Below are positions 51,284-59,466 of a stretch of 59,466 nt of DNA, piece after piece; position 1 is the stretch's first letter; each line of letters begins with the position of its first letter. The notes beneath the pieces were generated by a model, which had not been told where the DNA came from, did no database searches, and worked only from the letters and a program-made list of their open reading frames with translations. Made by a program: the position numbers and the translations under genes. The DNA lies in NCBI GenBank assembly GCA_016219705.1, contig JACRKQ010000012.1, forward strand, positions 1 through 59,466. Direction: 5' to 3'. The DNA comes from Candidatus Saganbacteria bacterium (GTDB taxonomy: Bacteria > Margulisbacteria > WOR-1 > O2-12-FULL-45-9).

Positions 51284-52359
51284 TGAAAGCAAAAATCATC
51301 ACCCCACAGGAGAGGGGGAGCTGGAACGATTTTGTGGCCGCCGCCCCTTATTCCCCCGTTCTCCAGTCGTATGAATGGGGGGAATTGAAAGCGCGTTTCG
51401 GTTGGCAGCCTATTCGGCTGGCGCTGGAGAATGAAGGCAAGATTGTGGCCGCTATTTCTATCCTGAAACGCGAAATTCCTTATCTTCGCCATTCATTATT
51501 CTATGCTCCCCGTGGCCCGGTTGTTAATTTATTTGATCGAGAATTGACTGAAGATCTGCTTGAAGCAGTGGAACATGAAGCGGAAAAACAACATGCCCTC
51601 TCTCTAAAAATTGACCCGGAATTGCCGGATATTCCGGCCAAGCAATCGGAAAACTTTGCTTTGTTAAATAAATTAGGTTTTGTTAAATCACTAAAACAGG
51701 TCCAACCCCGGGCGACATTTCTCCTCGACCTGACACCTGATTCAGACGCCCTGCTAAAAAATTTTGAACCGAAGACACGGTACAACATCAAGCTTGCCCA
51801 AAAAAAAGGGGTTGTTGTCAAAGAAGATGTCAGCGAAGAAGGGATCAAAAATTTTTATGATCTTTATCAGGAGACCTCTGTTCGGGATAGATTTATGATC
51901 CATCCGCTAAAATATTATCAGGCGATCAGGCAAATTATGTTTGAGAACGGCTTGGGGAGCAATTTTATCGCTTATTACAACGGCCAGCCGGTAGCGTCGG
52001 TTATTGTTTTTAATTTTGGCTCGCGTCTCTGGTATATGTATGGGGCGTCGGGCGCTTTGCACCGCAATGTCATGCCCAATCATCTTCTGCATTGGCAGAT
52101 TATCCAGTGGGCCAAGGAGAGGAATTTGAAAACGTATGATCTGTGGGGAATCCCTGCCGATCCGCGCGAAGGGCACCCACTTTTTGGCGTTTATCGTTTT
52201 AAGCAGGGTTTTAACGGCAACGCTGTGAAATTTATCGGCGCATATGATTTTCCTTACAGCCCGCTCTTTTACCACGCAGTTGAGTGGGGGGCGCTGTGGT
52301 GGAAAAATCTCAATAGCTTGATGCGGAAAGGCAAGATCGAGGACTCTCTGGGAGAATGA
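51283..52359 (+). CDS. FemAB-family peptidoglycan bridge-forming aminoacyltransferase
   Basis: 358 residues with two GNAT-like folds: [17 protein letters not shown] and YAPRGPVVN in the first, [56 protein letters not shown] and [28 protein letters not shown] in the second. FemX-like enzymes add an amino acid from aminoacyl-tRNA to the peptidoglycan stem; the murE neighbour supports an envelope role. ATG 13 nt after TATAAT, no SD. Confidence 0.85.
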   Translation: MKAKIITPQERGSWNDFVAAAPYSPVLQSYEWGELKARFGWQPIRLALENEGKIVAAISILKREIPYLRHSLFYAPRGPVVNLFDRELTEDLLEAVEHEAEKQHALSLKIDPELPDIPAKQSENFALLNKLGFVKSLKQVQPRATFLLDLTPDSDALLKNFEPKTRYNIKLAQKKGVVVKEDVSEEGIKNFYDLYQETSVRDRFMIHPLKYYQAIRQIMFENGLGSNFIAYYNGQPVASVIVFNFGSRLWYMYGASGALHRNVMPNHLLHWQIIQWAKERNLKTYDLWGIPADPREGHPLFGVYRFKQGFNGNAVKFIGAYDFPYSPLFYHAVEWGALWWKNLNSLMRKGKIEDSLGE

Positions 52360-52474
52360 CAAATGCCAAATGACAAATTTCAAATAAATCGAAGAAATGA
52401 CAAAAAGGGAAATTTCTTTGATTTGAATTTTCCCCGATTAATTTGGGTTTTGTCATTAGGATTTTGAATTTACG
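52358..52474. repeat. TGACAAAT-type inverted repeat element
   Basis: Left part AATGACAAATGCCAAATGACAAATTTCAAAT, right part TTTGATTTGAATTTTCC...TTTGTCATTAGG; the ends are complementary. It fills the gap between the FemAB gene and murE and shares TTTGTCATTAGG with the insertion inside miaB. Confidence 0.7.
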
Positions 52475-53884
52475 ATGAAGCATAACCGAATCGTTTATGA
52501 TTCTCGCCAAGTTCAGCCCGGTGACACCTTCGTCGCTATTCCTGGCTATAAGGTTGATGGGGCAAATTATATTCCGCAGGCGCTTGAGCGCGGGGCCAAA
52601 GTTATTGTTACCGAAAGAGATGATGTAAAAGTTCCAGAAGGAGTCGACTTGCAAAGAGTTCCTTCGGCTCGCCAGGCACTGGCCTTCTTAGCCAAGAAAT
52701 ATTATAACCATCCAACCAGCAAATTAACTTTAATTGGCCTTACCGGGACCAATGGAAAAACGACGACAGCTTACTTAATAGAATCTATATTACGCCAAGC
52801 GGGTTATAAAGTCGGCTTGATTGGGACAATCGGCGCCAAAATTGACGGCCAAACAATCGAATCAGCCTTAACGACTCCGGAATCGTTGGAACTGCAGCAA
52901 TTGTTAGCGCAAATGGTTGAGGCCAAAGTAACACATGCGGTGCTGGAAGTCTCGTCGCATGCTTTAGCCTTGGACCGCATGGCCGGTTGCGAATTTGATA
53001 TCGCAATTTTTACTAATTTAACCCACGATCATCTCGATTTTCACAAGACAAAAGAAGAATATTTAAATGTCAAAAAGAAACTTTTTACGATGTTAAAACC
53101 GGATGGAATCGCCATCATTAACGTTGATGATCCTGCCAGCAATCAACTGATTGAAGCGGTGCGAGGCGAAGTTATTACGTACGGAATTAGCCAAGCTAAA
53201 CATGAATTACGCAGTACCAAACAGAATGAGTTTGATATAGTTATTTCTGATATAGCGATCAGGGAAAAAGAGATGACGGTAAAGATTAATGGGTTGGAGC
53301 TGCGGACGCCATTAATTGGACTGCATAATGTTTACAATATTGCAGCGGCCTATCAATGCGGTTTGTGCCTGCATATTCCCCAAGCGACGATTAAAAAAGG
53401 GATCGAGTTATTAAAAAATGTTCCGGGGAGAGTTGAGCGAGTCGAAGCGGGCCAGCCATTTTCTGTAATTGTTGATTTTGCTCATTCGCCAGACGCGTTA
53501 GAAAAATTAATTGAAACTTATCGGCCGTTAACAACAGGGAAAATTATTTTAGTCTTTGGATGTCCAGGAGAACGAGACAAGGAAAAACGACCGATTATGG
53601 GAGAGCTGGCGGCTCGATTAGCAGATTATCTGATAATAACTACTGATGATCCCCATGGGGAAAATCCTGAGGAGATAGTTGAAGAGATCGTGGCGGGATT
53701 TTCCAATGTCCAATATCTAAAAATTGTTGACCGCAAAGCGGCTATCACCAAAGCTTTACAGCTGGCGCAAAAAGACGACACGGTCCTCATTGCCGGTCGC
53801 GGGCATGAACAATACCAGGACTTTGCGGGAAAGAAAGTTTATTTGGATGATAGGAAAGTGGTTGAGGAAATTTTGAAACATTAA
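52475..53884 (+). CDS. murE: UDP-N-acetylmuramoyl-tripeptide synthetase
   Basis: Adds the third residue to UDP-MurNAc-L-Ala-D-Glu. 469 residues: DSRQVQPGDTFVAIPG, P-loop LTGTNGKTTTAYLI near residue 90, LTTPESLELQ, EVSSHALALDR, FTNLTHDHLDFH, PGRVERV, VDFAHSPDALEKLI. The residue that selects the amino acid lies in TTDDPHGENPEEI; meso-DAP enzymes have DNPR, so neither DAP nor Lys is clearly indicated. Begins right after the repeat element, with no SD visible. Confidence 0.92.
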   Translation: MKHNRIVYDSRQVQPGDTFVAIPGYKVDGANYIPQALERGAKVIVTERDDVKVPEGVDLQRVPSARQALAFLAKKYYNHPTSKLTLIGLTGTNGKTTTAYLIESILRQAGYKVGLIGTIGAKIDGQTIESALTTPESLELQQLLAQMVEAKVTHAVLEVSSHALALDRMAGCEFDIAIFTNLTHDHLDFHKTKEEYLNVKKKLFTMLKPDGIAIINVDDPASNQLIEAVRGEVITYGISQAKHELRSTKQNEFDIVISDIAIREKEMTVKINGLELRTPLIGLHNVYNIAAAYQCGLCLHIPQATIKKGIELLKNVPGRVERVEAGQPFSVIVDFAHSPDALEKLIETYRPLTTGKIILVFGCPGERDKEKRPIMGELAARLADYLIITTDDPHGENPEEIVEEIVAGFSNVQYLKIVDRKAAITKALQLAQKDDTVLIAGRGHEQYQDFAGKKVYLDDRKVVEEILKH

Positions 53885-53959
53885 ACTGGTTACAATAGCA
53901 CAATTGTATTGTCAAGCTGATTTGCGAGCTCAACCTATGGTTGCAAAAATGGCAGTCCC

Positions 53960-55468
53960 TTAGTCCCTAAACCGGTATCTCAGTATCTCCGGATCCGACT
54001 CGTCAATCGCGATCATTTTATAAGGGAAAAAGACATTAGTGTCGGTTTCGCGGATATTCAGGTCGGTTAGCCTGACCTCCAGATGGACATCGGCCGGAAT
54101 GATCCTGATCTCATAATGGTTACTCCCCGACATCGGCTGGGACCAATTCTCAATAATTCGGCTGATCGTCTGCCTTTTGCCGGAAAATTCTTCTCCGAAT
54201 TCCGTCAGGATCGCCAGCAGCGGTTTACCCAGCCGGGCCTCCTTTAACAAATTAATACACCCCAGCATCCCGAGATGCTGGCCTAAAAGCTTTCCTTCCT
54301 CTTTTTCCACCGAACCGATGTTGAGGAGCAAAACCGAGACATCCTTGTAAAGACGCCCTATCCCAACTTCGTAGCGACTGTCGCCGGTAATGCCAATTTT
54401 AATAAATCCGTCATTTTTTGTGTCAGGGATCAGCGTGTTGATGATGACGCCGACGGCCGATTCCTGGTTGGTCCACCGTTCTGTATGATGGGCAGGATTG
54501 ACCAAAAGAGTAAAACCGTGTTTGTCTAATAATGAAACACCTTCCATTTCTTTAATCTCGGCGCCGGGGACCAGCAGCTTAAAATTTATTTCCCGGTTGC
54601 CAAAAAGGTCAGTGGCCGAAAGAAGTCCGTGAAATTTCAGGAGGACTCCGGCGGAGCCAAAGACATCGATTACTTTGGTTTTCTTTTGTTCATTATGATC
54701 GTTATATTTTGCCAGCAGTGATAGTATTCCTTCCATCGACTCGGTATGGTCGTCATGGTCGTGGGTGATGATGATGGCGTCGATATCGGCGATGCCCAGT
54801 CCCAAGTCGCGGAAAATCGCAAAAAAATCATAACCAGGATCAATGGCAATCCCCTTTGTCTGTCCCTGACGATTTTTCAGCGTCAGAAAATAGCCCCCAC
54901 CTTGTGATATTCCCTGGGAGAAGAGGGGCGTGGCAGAATTCCATTTATGGATTGTGCGCAGCATGTTTGGTCCCATGGCCCGGTCAAGCGCCCTAGGGAT
55001 ATTAAGATCATGGAGCAGTTTATCTTGATTTTTGTGGATGATATCGCGCGTCGGGAAAATCGTCTCTTCCATATAAGCAATTGCCCGCACCGCGGCGCTG
55101 TTGACCTTCTTTACCTGCAGGTCGTGCTGGCGGGAGAGTTTAAAATCGTGGTAAGCCTCCTGGAAACGTCCCTGGAGAAAATGAGTAATACCCAGCAGAT
55201 AAGCGGCCAGTCCGACGTCACCGTGTTCTTTCTGCGTCTTGCGAAATAATTCCTCGTAAATCTTTTCCGCTTCACTGTAAAGATTATCGTCGATACAGAG
55301 ATAACCGATCAGGTTCCATAGCTCAAGCTCGCGGACCGGCAAACTATTAAGGGTCAACAGGATGTCACGGAAGTTCTGGCGGAGCCATTCCCCGCGGTTG
55401 TGAAAATTTAAATGGAGAAGGGCGCCCCAGGTATTTGGGCGTTTGGTATCCAAAAGAGACTGATACAT
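53960..55468 (-). CDS. Metallo-beta-lactamase-fold hydrolase with TPR-like N-terminus
   Basis: 502 residues, no signal peptide. Residues 1-140 are helical repeats (LWNLIGYLCIDDNLYSEAEKIYEELF, LAAYLLGITHFLQGRFQEAYHDF). The MBL domain has ITHDHDDHTESMEGIL (HxHxDH) near residue 235, further ligands in ITGDSRYEVG and the late segments. It follows the porin-like gene by 3 bp, so they form an operon. Substrate unknown. Confidence 0.75.
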   Translation of the reverse strand: MYQSLLDTKRPNTWGALLHLNFHNRGEWLRQNFRDILLTLNSLPVRELELWNLIGYLCIDDNLYSEAEKIYEELFRKTQKEHGDVGLAAYLLGITHFLQGRFQEAYHDFKLSRQHDLQVKKVNSAAVRAIAYMEETIFPTRDIIHKNQDKLLHDLNIPRALDRAMGPNMLRTIHKWNSATPLFSQGISQGGGYFLTLKNRQGQTKGIAIDPGYDFFAIFRDLGLGIADIDAIIITHDHDDHTESMEGILSLLAKYNDHNEQKKTKVIDVFGSAGVLLKFHGLLSATDLFGNREINFKLLVPGAEIKEMEGVSLLDKHGFTLLVNPAHHTERWTNQESAVGVIINTLIPDTKNDGFIKIGITGDSRYEVGIGRLYKDVSVLLLNIGSVEKEEGKLLGQHLGMLGCINLLKEARLGKPLLAILTEFGEEFSGKRQTISRIIENWSQPMSGSNHYEIRIIPADVHLEVRLTDLNIRETDTNVFFPYKMIAIDESDPEILRYRFRD

Positions 55469-55471
55469 TAA

Positions 55472-56758
55472 CTAAAATTTCCAGCTGGAGGAAATCATCT
55501 GGGTGCGGCCATAAGCGCCGCCGAGATAGGCGTAGTCGATGATCATCTGGCCGATGCCGAAGCTGATACCGACAGTCTTGTTCGATTTTGCCTGCTCGGT
55601 GTCGGAGAGGCCGGCCCGGAGAGCGATGCCGTAAGCAGGTTTGACTTCCACTCCGTAATGCATGGTCGGCTCTTTACTGTTTTGCCCCAGAAGATTGTGC
55701 ACATCAGCGGCGAGAGTTAATTCCTGGAGTGGTTTGATGGCTATCCCGCCATTGATCGTCATTTCGTAGCGGGCGGTTGTATGATTGTCGAATTTAATGT
55801 CGGTCGTCAATAGTTCTTTCGCGGCCAGGCCGAACATTAATTTGTCGGAGAAACGGAGCAGGCCGCCGATGTCGAAGCTGGCGCCCAGACCTTTGGCATT
55901 CAAACTGGTTAGAGTCACATCATAGATATTAAAGTTGCCGCCGATAGCAGCTATTTCCCCCCAGCCGGAGGCCAAAGACAAGGTGTACCAGTTGCTGTTT
56001 TGCTTAAGATTGGAATTCTTGTCAGACATAACAGTTAAGCCGAGAGCGAATTGCGCTTTGCCGGCCGGCGTTAGCTCCTCATCATCATAATCATGACGGT
56101 TGTCCCAATAATTAGGTCGGTAATAATCAGCCTGATACCAATAAGGATGATAATAATAGTGGCGATGACTGCTTTTAACCGCCGCTTCCAGGGCGGTTTT
56201 AGCCGCGGATTTAGCGACAAAAATTGTCCCTTTGCCGAGTTCCTTTATTCCCTCCTTGATCATTTTCCGACGGGAGACAGGCTCTCTCTGCGGCTCTTGC
56301 CCTTCAGCGATCTGTTTTTCTTCTTCTTCTTTTACCGTTTCTTCCAGTGATTCTTCCTTGCTCACTTTCTTCCCTGGGCGCCCCCAATTTTTTTTGACAA
56401 TTCCCCGGTCGGCTAGATATTTAGCCCCTTCCATGGCAAATAAAGAGGCGGCGCCGATGCCAAAAATCCAGGTAAAGGGGTCCATGCCGATTTCGAAACA
56501 AGCCTTGAGAGCGGCAACATTATCGCCGATCTGGTTGTTACGGTTTGTCAATTGATAGCTGCCGGACAGGTCGATGCCGGGATTGATGGCGAAACCGGCC
56601 GGATTCCAGTAAGCGGCGAAGGCATCGTCAGCAATAGCGGTAAAAGCGCTCCCCATCCCCATGGCGCGCGGGGCATAGATGGCGAAAGCAGGTTGAGAAG
56701 AATAATTAACAATTAACAATGACGCAATTAACAACAAGGAAACAATAATTTTCTTCAT
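55472..56758 (-). CDS. PorV/UPF0164-like outer-membrane protein
   Basis: 428 residues from ATG 56758 (the track's 56782 is in the promoter). Signal peptide MKKIIVSLLLIASLLIVNYSSQPAFA; then the family motif RAMGMGSAFTAIADDAFAAYWNPAG, a charged insertion (about 120-210, with YYYHPYWYQ), and barrel strands ending GRTQMISSSWKF. FadL-fold proteins of this type help transport or secretion. The promoter is leaderless-like: TTGTAT-17-TAAAAT, 8 nt to the ATG. Confidence 0.78.
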   Translation of the reverse strand: MKKIIVSLLLIASLLIVNYSSQPAFAIYAPRAMGMGSAFTAIADDAFAAYWNPAGFAINPGIDLSGSYQLTNRNNQIGDNVAALKACFEIGMDPFTWIFGIGAASLFAMEGAKYLADRGIVKKNWGRPGKKVSKEESLEETVKEEEEKQIAEGQEPQREPVSRRKMIKEGIKELGKGTIFVAKSAAKTALEAAVKSSHRHYYYHPYWYQADYYRPNYWDNRHDYDDEELTPAGKAQFALGLTVMSDKNSNLKQNSNWYTLSLASGWGEIAAIGGNFNIYDVTLTSLNAKGLGASFDIGGLLRFSDKLMFGLAAKELLTTDIKFDNHTTARYEMTINGGIAIKPLQELTLAADVHNLLGQNSKEPTMHYGVEVKPAYGIALRAGLSDTEQAKSNKTVGISFGIGQMIIDYAYLGGAYGRTQMISSSWKF

Positions 56759-56821
56759 TAATCTGCATTTTAACAAAATCATCTTGTCAATACAAGCCGA
56801 TGATGATAGAATTTATCACTA
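56758..56821. promoter_or_regulatory. Divergent promoters porin-like gene / Yip1 gene
   Basis: Forward: TTGTCA (56784-56789), 17 bp, TAGAAT (56807-56812), 8 nt to ATG 56821. Reverse: TTGTAT (56790-56795), 17 bp, TAAAAT (56767-56772), 8 nt to ATG 56758. The -35 boxes abut. Neither start has an SD. Confidence 0.7.
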
Positions 56822-57417
56822 TGAATATTTTTGACCGTGTTAAAGAATTGCTTATAAATCCCCGGATAACCTGGGAGACGATTAAAGGCGAAGAGATCGA
56901 GATCAAAACATTTTTCATCAATTACGCCGCGCCGCTCGCCTTAATCCCGACTATCTGCGGCTTGATCGGCATTTCATTATTAGACGTCCGTTTTCCGGCG
57001 GGTAATGTCGCCCGGGCGCCGTTTTTTCAGGCGTTAATCGGCGGGATACTCGGATATGTTGTTAATTTAGCGGCGGTCTATGCCGGAGCCTGGGCCGTAA
57101 AATTTCTGGCGCCGATGTTCAACGCTAAATCCGATCTTAAAGAAGCGGTTAAAGTTGTCGGTTATTCTATGACCCCGGCCTGGCTGGTGGGGTTTTTCTC
57201 TCTGGTCCCAGGGTTATCAATCCTCTCTATCCTGGCCTTGTATTCAATTTATCTTTTAAGTCTTGGGGTGCAAATTATCTTGGAAACTCCGGCGGATAAA
57301 GTTATTTGGTTCACGCTCTCTATTTTATTGTCCGGAATCATAATCAGTTTTATCTCTTCGATCATCATGATCAATCTCGTTTATGGTCCAATGTTTGTCC
57401 GGATGATGGCGCTGTAA
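56821..57417 (+). CDS. Yip1-domain integral membrane protein
   Basis: 198 residues from ATG 56821. N-terminal FDRVKELLINPRITWETIKGEEI is the Yip1/YIPF amphipathic start, followed by five membrane spans (APLALIPTICGLIGISLL, GGILGYVVNLAAVYAGAWAV, TPAWLVGFFSLVPG, LSILALYSIYLLSLGVQII, IILSGIIISFISSIIMINLVYG). Function in bacteria unknown. Converges with hisG, 1 bp apart. Confidence 0.8.
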   Translation: MNIFDRVKELLINPRITWETIKGEEIEIKTFFINYAAPLALIPTICGLIGISLLDVRFPAGNVARAPFFQALIGGILGYVVNLAAVYAGAWAVKFLAPMFNAKSDLKEAVKVVGYSMTPAWLVGFFSLVPGLSILSILALYSIYLLSLGVQIILETPADKVIWFTLSILLSGIIISFISSIIMINLVYGPMFVRMMAL

Positions 57418-57418
57418 T

Positions 57419-58294
57419 TCAGTCAATCACTTTATTCAACGGATACTCGACAATGCCTCTGGCTCCCGCTTTTTTCAATTGAGGAATCAACTCCCGCACG
57501 GTGCTTTCATCAACCACGGTGTCGACGTCAACCCAGGCGGAATTGGAGAGCTCGGCGATGGTGGGGGTCTGCAGCGCCGGCAAAAGCTTAATAATCGACG
57601 AAAGGCGAGTTTTGATGACATTCATCTTCAGGCCGACTTTTGTTTCGGCGACCAGCGCCCCCTGGAGCAGCAATATTAAATTTTGCAATTTTTCATTTTT
57701 CCAGGGATTAGCTAAACAAGCCGGGTTGGCGATAACCACGGTATTTGATTCTACGACAGTGTCAATTATTTTCAATTTATTGGCGTGCAGTGATGAACCA
57801 GTTTCTGTCAATTCCACAATCGCGTCGGCCAGTTCCGGCGGCTTGGCCTCGGTTGCTCCCCAGGAAAATTCAACGGCGGCGTTGATTTTATTGTCCTTTA
57901 AATATTTTCGAGTAACGTTAACTAATTCAGTGGCGATTCTTTTTCCTTTGAGATCTTTAACGGTCTTAAATTTAGAATTTTCCGGCACCGCCAGGACCCA
58001 GCGGACTTTGCGCAAGCCCTGTTTGGCGTAGACCAGGTCGGCCACTTTTTTCACTTTGCAGCCGGATTCTACCACCCAGTCGTTGCCGGTCAGGCCGCAG
58101 TCAATGACCCCGCTTTCCACGTAACGGGCCATTTCTTGCGCCCGGCTCAACATGATTTCCAGTTCTGGATCATCGACACTGGGATAATAAGAGCGGGAGG
58201 ACGATTTGATCGACCAGCCGGCTTTCTTGAATAGCTCAAAAGTCGATTCTTGCAGTGAACCTTTAGGGAGTCCCAGCTTTAATGTTGCGGGCAT
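57419..58294 (-). CDS. hisG: ATP phosphoribosyltransferase, long form
   Basis: First step of histidine synthesis from ATP and PRPP. 291 residues: [70 protein letters not shown] (PRPP loop), and the C-terminal ACT-like regulatory domain that marks the HisZ-independent, His-inhibited form. Overlaps the upstream gene by 16 bp. No other his genes are in the window. Confidence 0.94.
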   Translation of the reverse strand: MPATLKLGLPKGSLQESTFELFKKAGWSIKSSSRSYYPSVDDPELEIMLSRAQEMARYVESGVIDCGLTGNDWVVESGCKVKKVADLVYAKQGLRKVRWVLAVPENSKFKTVKDLKGKRIATELVNVTRKYLKDNKINAAVEFSWGATEAKPPELADAIVELTETGSSLHANKLKIIDTVVESNTVVIANPACLANPWKNEKLQNLILLLQGALVAETKVGLKMNVIKTRLSSIIKLLPALQTPTIAELSNSAWVDVDTVVDESTVRELIPQLKKAGARGIVEYPLNKVID

Positions 58295-58578
58295 GACGGC
58301 ATCTCCTTTGATTCTTTGATGATTTGAGTTTCGGCCGAGCCAGCGGAAATAACATCAATTTTAAAGATTTCCAGTTTATACTTTGGCTCGACCGGCTTGG
58401 GGGCGGAACCCATGGCCTGGACTGACGCCAAGGACAACGCTAAAATACTAAATACTAATATCGAAATTCTAAACAAATAATAATTACCAAAATTCGAATG
58501 ATTTAAACGTTTTAATGTTTTGAATTTATAGTTTCTGATTTGTTTAGAGTTTAGAATTTCGGATTTCGTATTTTTCAT
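58279..58578 (-). CDS. Small secreted protein with repeat-derived N-terminus
   Basis: 99 residues, ATG overlapping the panD stop (ATGA). The first 35 residues are basic, then [21 protein letters not shown] forms a hydrophobic signal-like segment; the mature part is [26 protein letters not shown]. Codons 3-45 or so coincide with the repeat element 58435-58572, so the targeting sequence seems largely encoded by repeat DNA. A shorter start before the hydrophobic segment is not evident. Unknown function. Confidence 0.5.
   Translation of the reverse strand: MKNTKSEILNSKQIRNYKFKTLKRLNHSNFGNYYLFRISILVFSILALSLASVQAMGSAPKPVEPKYKLEIFKIDVISAGSAETQIIKESKEMPSCPQH
58435..58572. repeat. ATTCTAAA-type inverted repeat element, coding copy
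   Basis: Same family as 32411-32540: TACTAAATACTAATATCGAAATTCTAAACAAATAAT on the left and GATTTGTTTAGAGTTTAGAATTTCGGATTTCG on the right, mutually complementary. Here it lies inside the 58279-58578 reading frame. Confidence 0.7.
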
Positions 58579-58922
58579 TTCTCTTTCACCTCATTCCTTT
58601 CATCGACTAGAATTATTTTAGGTTTAAAGGTTTTAGCCTCTTTTTCATCAACTTGAGCGTAAGAGATGATAATAACTTTATCGCCTTTTTTGCCAAGTTT
58701 GGCGGCTGGTCCGCGCAGGGAAATCTCGCCTTTAATCCCTTCGATCACGTAAGTTTCAAAGCGGCTGGAATTGTTAAAATTGAGAACCTGGACCTTTTCG
58801 CCAGCCAGGAGGTCGGCTGCTTTCATTAATTCCTTATCAATGGCAATACTCCCCTCATAATAAAGGTGGGTATCAGAGATTTTGACCATATGGATCTTAG
58901 ATTTCAGCATGGTTAGGAGCAT
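58575..58922 (-). CDS. panD: Aspartate 1-decarboxylase
   Basis: Makes beta-alanine for pantothenate. 115 residues, starting MLLTMLKSKIHMVKISDTHLYYEGSIAID with the Gly-Ser self-cleavage site that yields the pyruvoyl group, then GEKVQVLNFNNSSRFETYVIEG, AAKLGKKGDKVIIISYAQ. The N-terminus matches E. coli PanD, which fixes the start at 58922; TATAAT ends six bases upstream, so the mRNA is leaderless. Confidence 0.94.
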   Translation of the reverse strand: MLLTMLKSKIHMVKISDTHLYYEGSIAIDKELMKAADLLAGEKVQVLNFNNSSRFETYVIEGIKGEISLRGPAAKLGKKGDKVIIISYAQVDEKEAKTFKPKIILVDERNEVKEK

Positions 58923-58964
58923 GCTTTAATTATAGCGTGAAAACAGCTATAATGTAAACCCCTT

Positions 58965-59249
58965 ATGCCAATAAAAGTCATCGGTTTAGCCTTAGCTTTA
59001 ACATTGGCTGCGTCGGCGCCAATGGTGCGGGCGGAGACAGTGGAAGCGGTAAAAAAGGCTAATGTATGGCAGGAAATAGATATAACTTTTTGGCAAACCA
59101 TGCCTTTTGCTATTTTTTGGACCCATTTAGCGGAGCGTCAAATTTCTAATATGATTGTGCCTGGTGCTGCAACTCGCTGGGAGATCATTCTTCCCATCTC
59201 GGCTGTCATTGCGCTGGGGAATGCTTGGGTGCATAATCGAAGACTTTAA
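58965..59249 (+). CDS. Small exported or membrane protein, unknown
   Basis: 94 residues: signal sequence MPIKVIGLALALTLAASAPMVRAET, then a hydrophobic segment (WEIILPISAVIALGNAW) near the C-terminus and a basic tail. TATAAT lies 11 nt upstream; no SD. Overlaps the converging gene by 4 bp. Family not recognised. Confidence 0.55.
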   Translation: MPIKVIGLALALTLAASAPMVRAETVEAVKKANVWQEIDITFWQTMPFAIFWTHLAERQISNMIVPGAATRWEIILPISAVIALGNAWVHNRRL

Positions 59250-59466
59250 GTTGCCTGTCGTATGTAACCGATAGTGCCTTCTAAATAGCGAACTTTTATA
59301 GGTTTTGCCGAGTCAAATTCAATCTTGCCGCAAATAATTGAGACTCTGGGCGCATGAACTCTGCTGTCGGGAAACATCATGCCGATAGCGTTGGCTACAT
59401 TAACGATCTTTTCTTCGCCGGCGCCAGTCCCGCAGCTATCGAGAACGATATCGCTGCCGGGGATTA
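59246..59466 (-). CDS. Unknown protein, N-terminal part beyond window edge
   Basis: An open frame enters from the right edge and ends at 59246 (73 codons): DIVLDSCGTGAGEEKIVNVANAIG, HAPRVSIICGKIEFD, KVRYLEGTIGYIRQAT. It is absent from the ORF track because it has no start here. No family recognised. Confidence 0.55.
   Translation of the reverse strand, partial: IPGSDIVLDSCGTGAGEEKIVNVANAIGMMFPDSRVHAPRVSIICGKIEFDSAKPIKVRYLEGTIGYIRQAT

Noticed and set aside
54947-55249. 100-residue forward ORF inside the MBL gene
   Set aside because: Antisense shadow of a well-supported reverse gene, with no RBS or homology.

Overview
The window reads as a compact chromosome segment of a diderm bacterium with the standard genetic code and mixed GC content. 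Evidence for an outer membrane: several signal-peptide beta-barrel proteins (7774-9231, 35186-36343, 38529-39074, 55472-56758), one with an SLH domain, plus peptidoglycan genes (murE, a FemAB protein) and a type IV pilus/type II secretion-like cluster. With FixABCX-type electron bifurcation and DUF2779, DUF4143 and DUF5678 families, I would guess a candidate-phylum lineage such as Margulisbacteria/WOR-1 (Saganbacteria). That placement is inference only and has no marker-gene support.

Layout. 1-1460: rearranged ground (a partial unknown gene, a DUF4143 fragment, a serine-recombinase fragment) read in frame into a start-less, TRAM-less miaB. 2500-11169: prs-hom, a PLD-family protein, a DUF2779 nuclease, a GGQ release-factor-like protein, an SLH porin behind a possible attenuator, birA, aroH-aroF. 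11170-18943: accessory block (toxin-like pair, PIN toxin/antitoxin, three related methyltransferase genes, an SGNH hydrolase, glpD). 18906-25763: hflX, pilB-pilC-pilin, YfhO-like membrane protein. 25817-28746: DUF4143 ATPase and two receiver-only regulators. 28838-35168: proS and purine genes purF, purM, purN, purH. 35186-39678: barrels, DUF5678/retropepsin pair, a seven-repeat lipoprotein, a YefM/YoeB-type module. 39689-47778: tsaC/sua5, cysS-serS, etfBA-fixCX, FmdB, pabC. 47775-49385: nucleotidyltransferase module with an operator array and a frameshifted barrel gene. 49488-59466: pabB-pabA, FemAB, murE, MBL protein with a porin-like partner, Yip1 protein, hisG, panD and two edge genes.

How the genes work together: prs supplies PRPP to purF and hisG; aroF and aroH feed chorismate metabolism and pabA/pabB/pabC turn chorismate into p-aminobenzoate for folate; FixABCX moves electrons from NADH to quinone and ferredoxin, and the glpD product also reduces quinone.

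Four cross-cutting observations stand out. (1) Accessory cassettes sit next to second copies of the 3' end of the neighbouring core gene, differing mostly at synonymous sites (sua5, yfhO, and less clearly aroF). (2) At many divergent promoters the -10 box lies only 6-13 nt from the start codon, implying leaderless or nearly leaderless mRNAs. (3) Palindromic or tandem intergenic repeat families are also found in frame inside coding genes, and one appears to encode a signal peptide. (4) A small nucleotidyltransferase module carries four copies of a 12-bp operator arranged around a consensus promoter.
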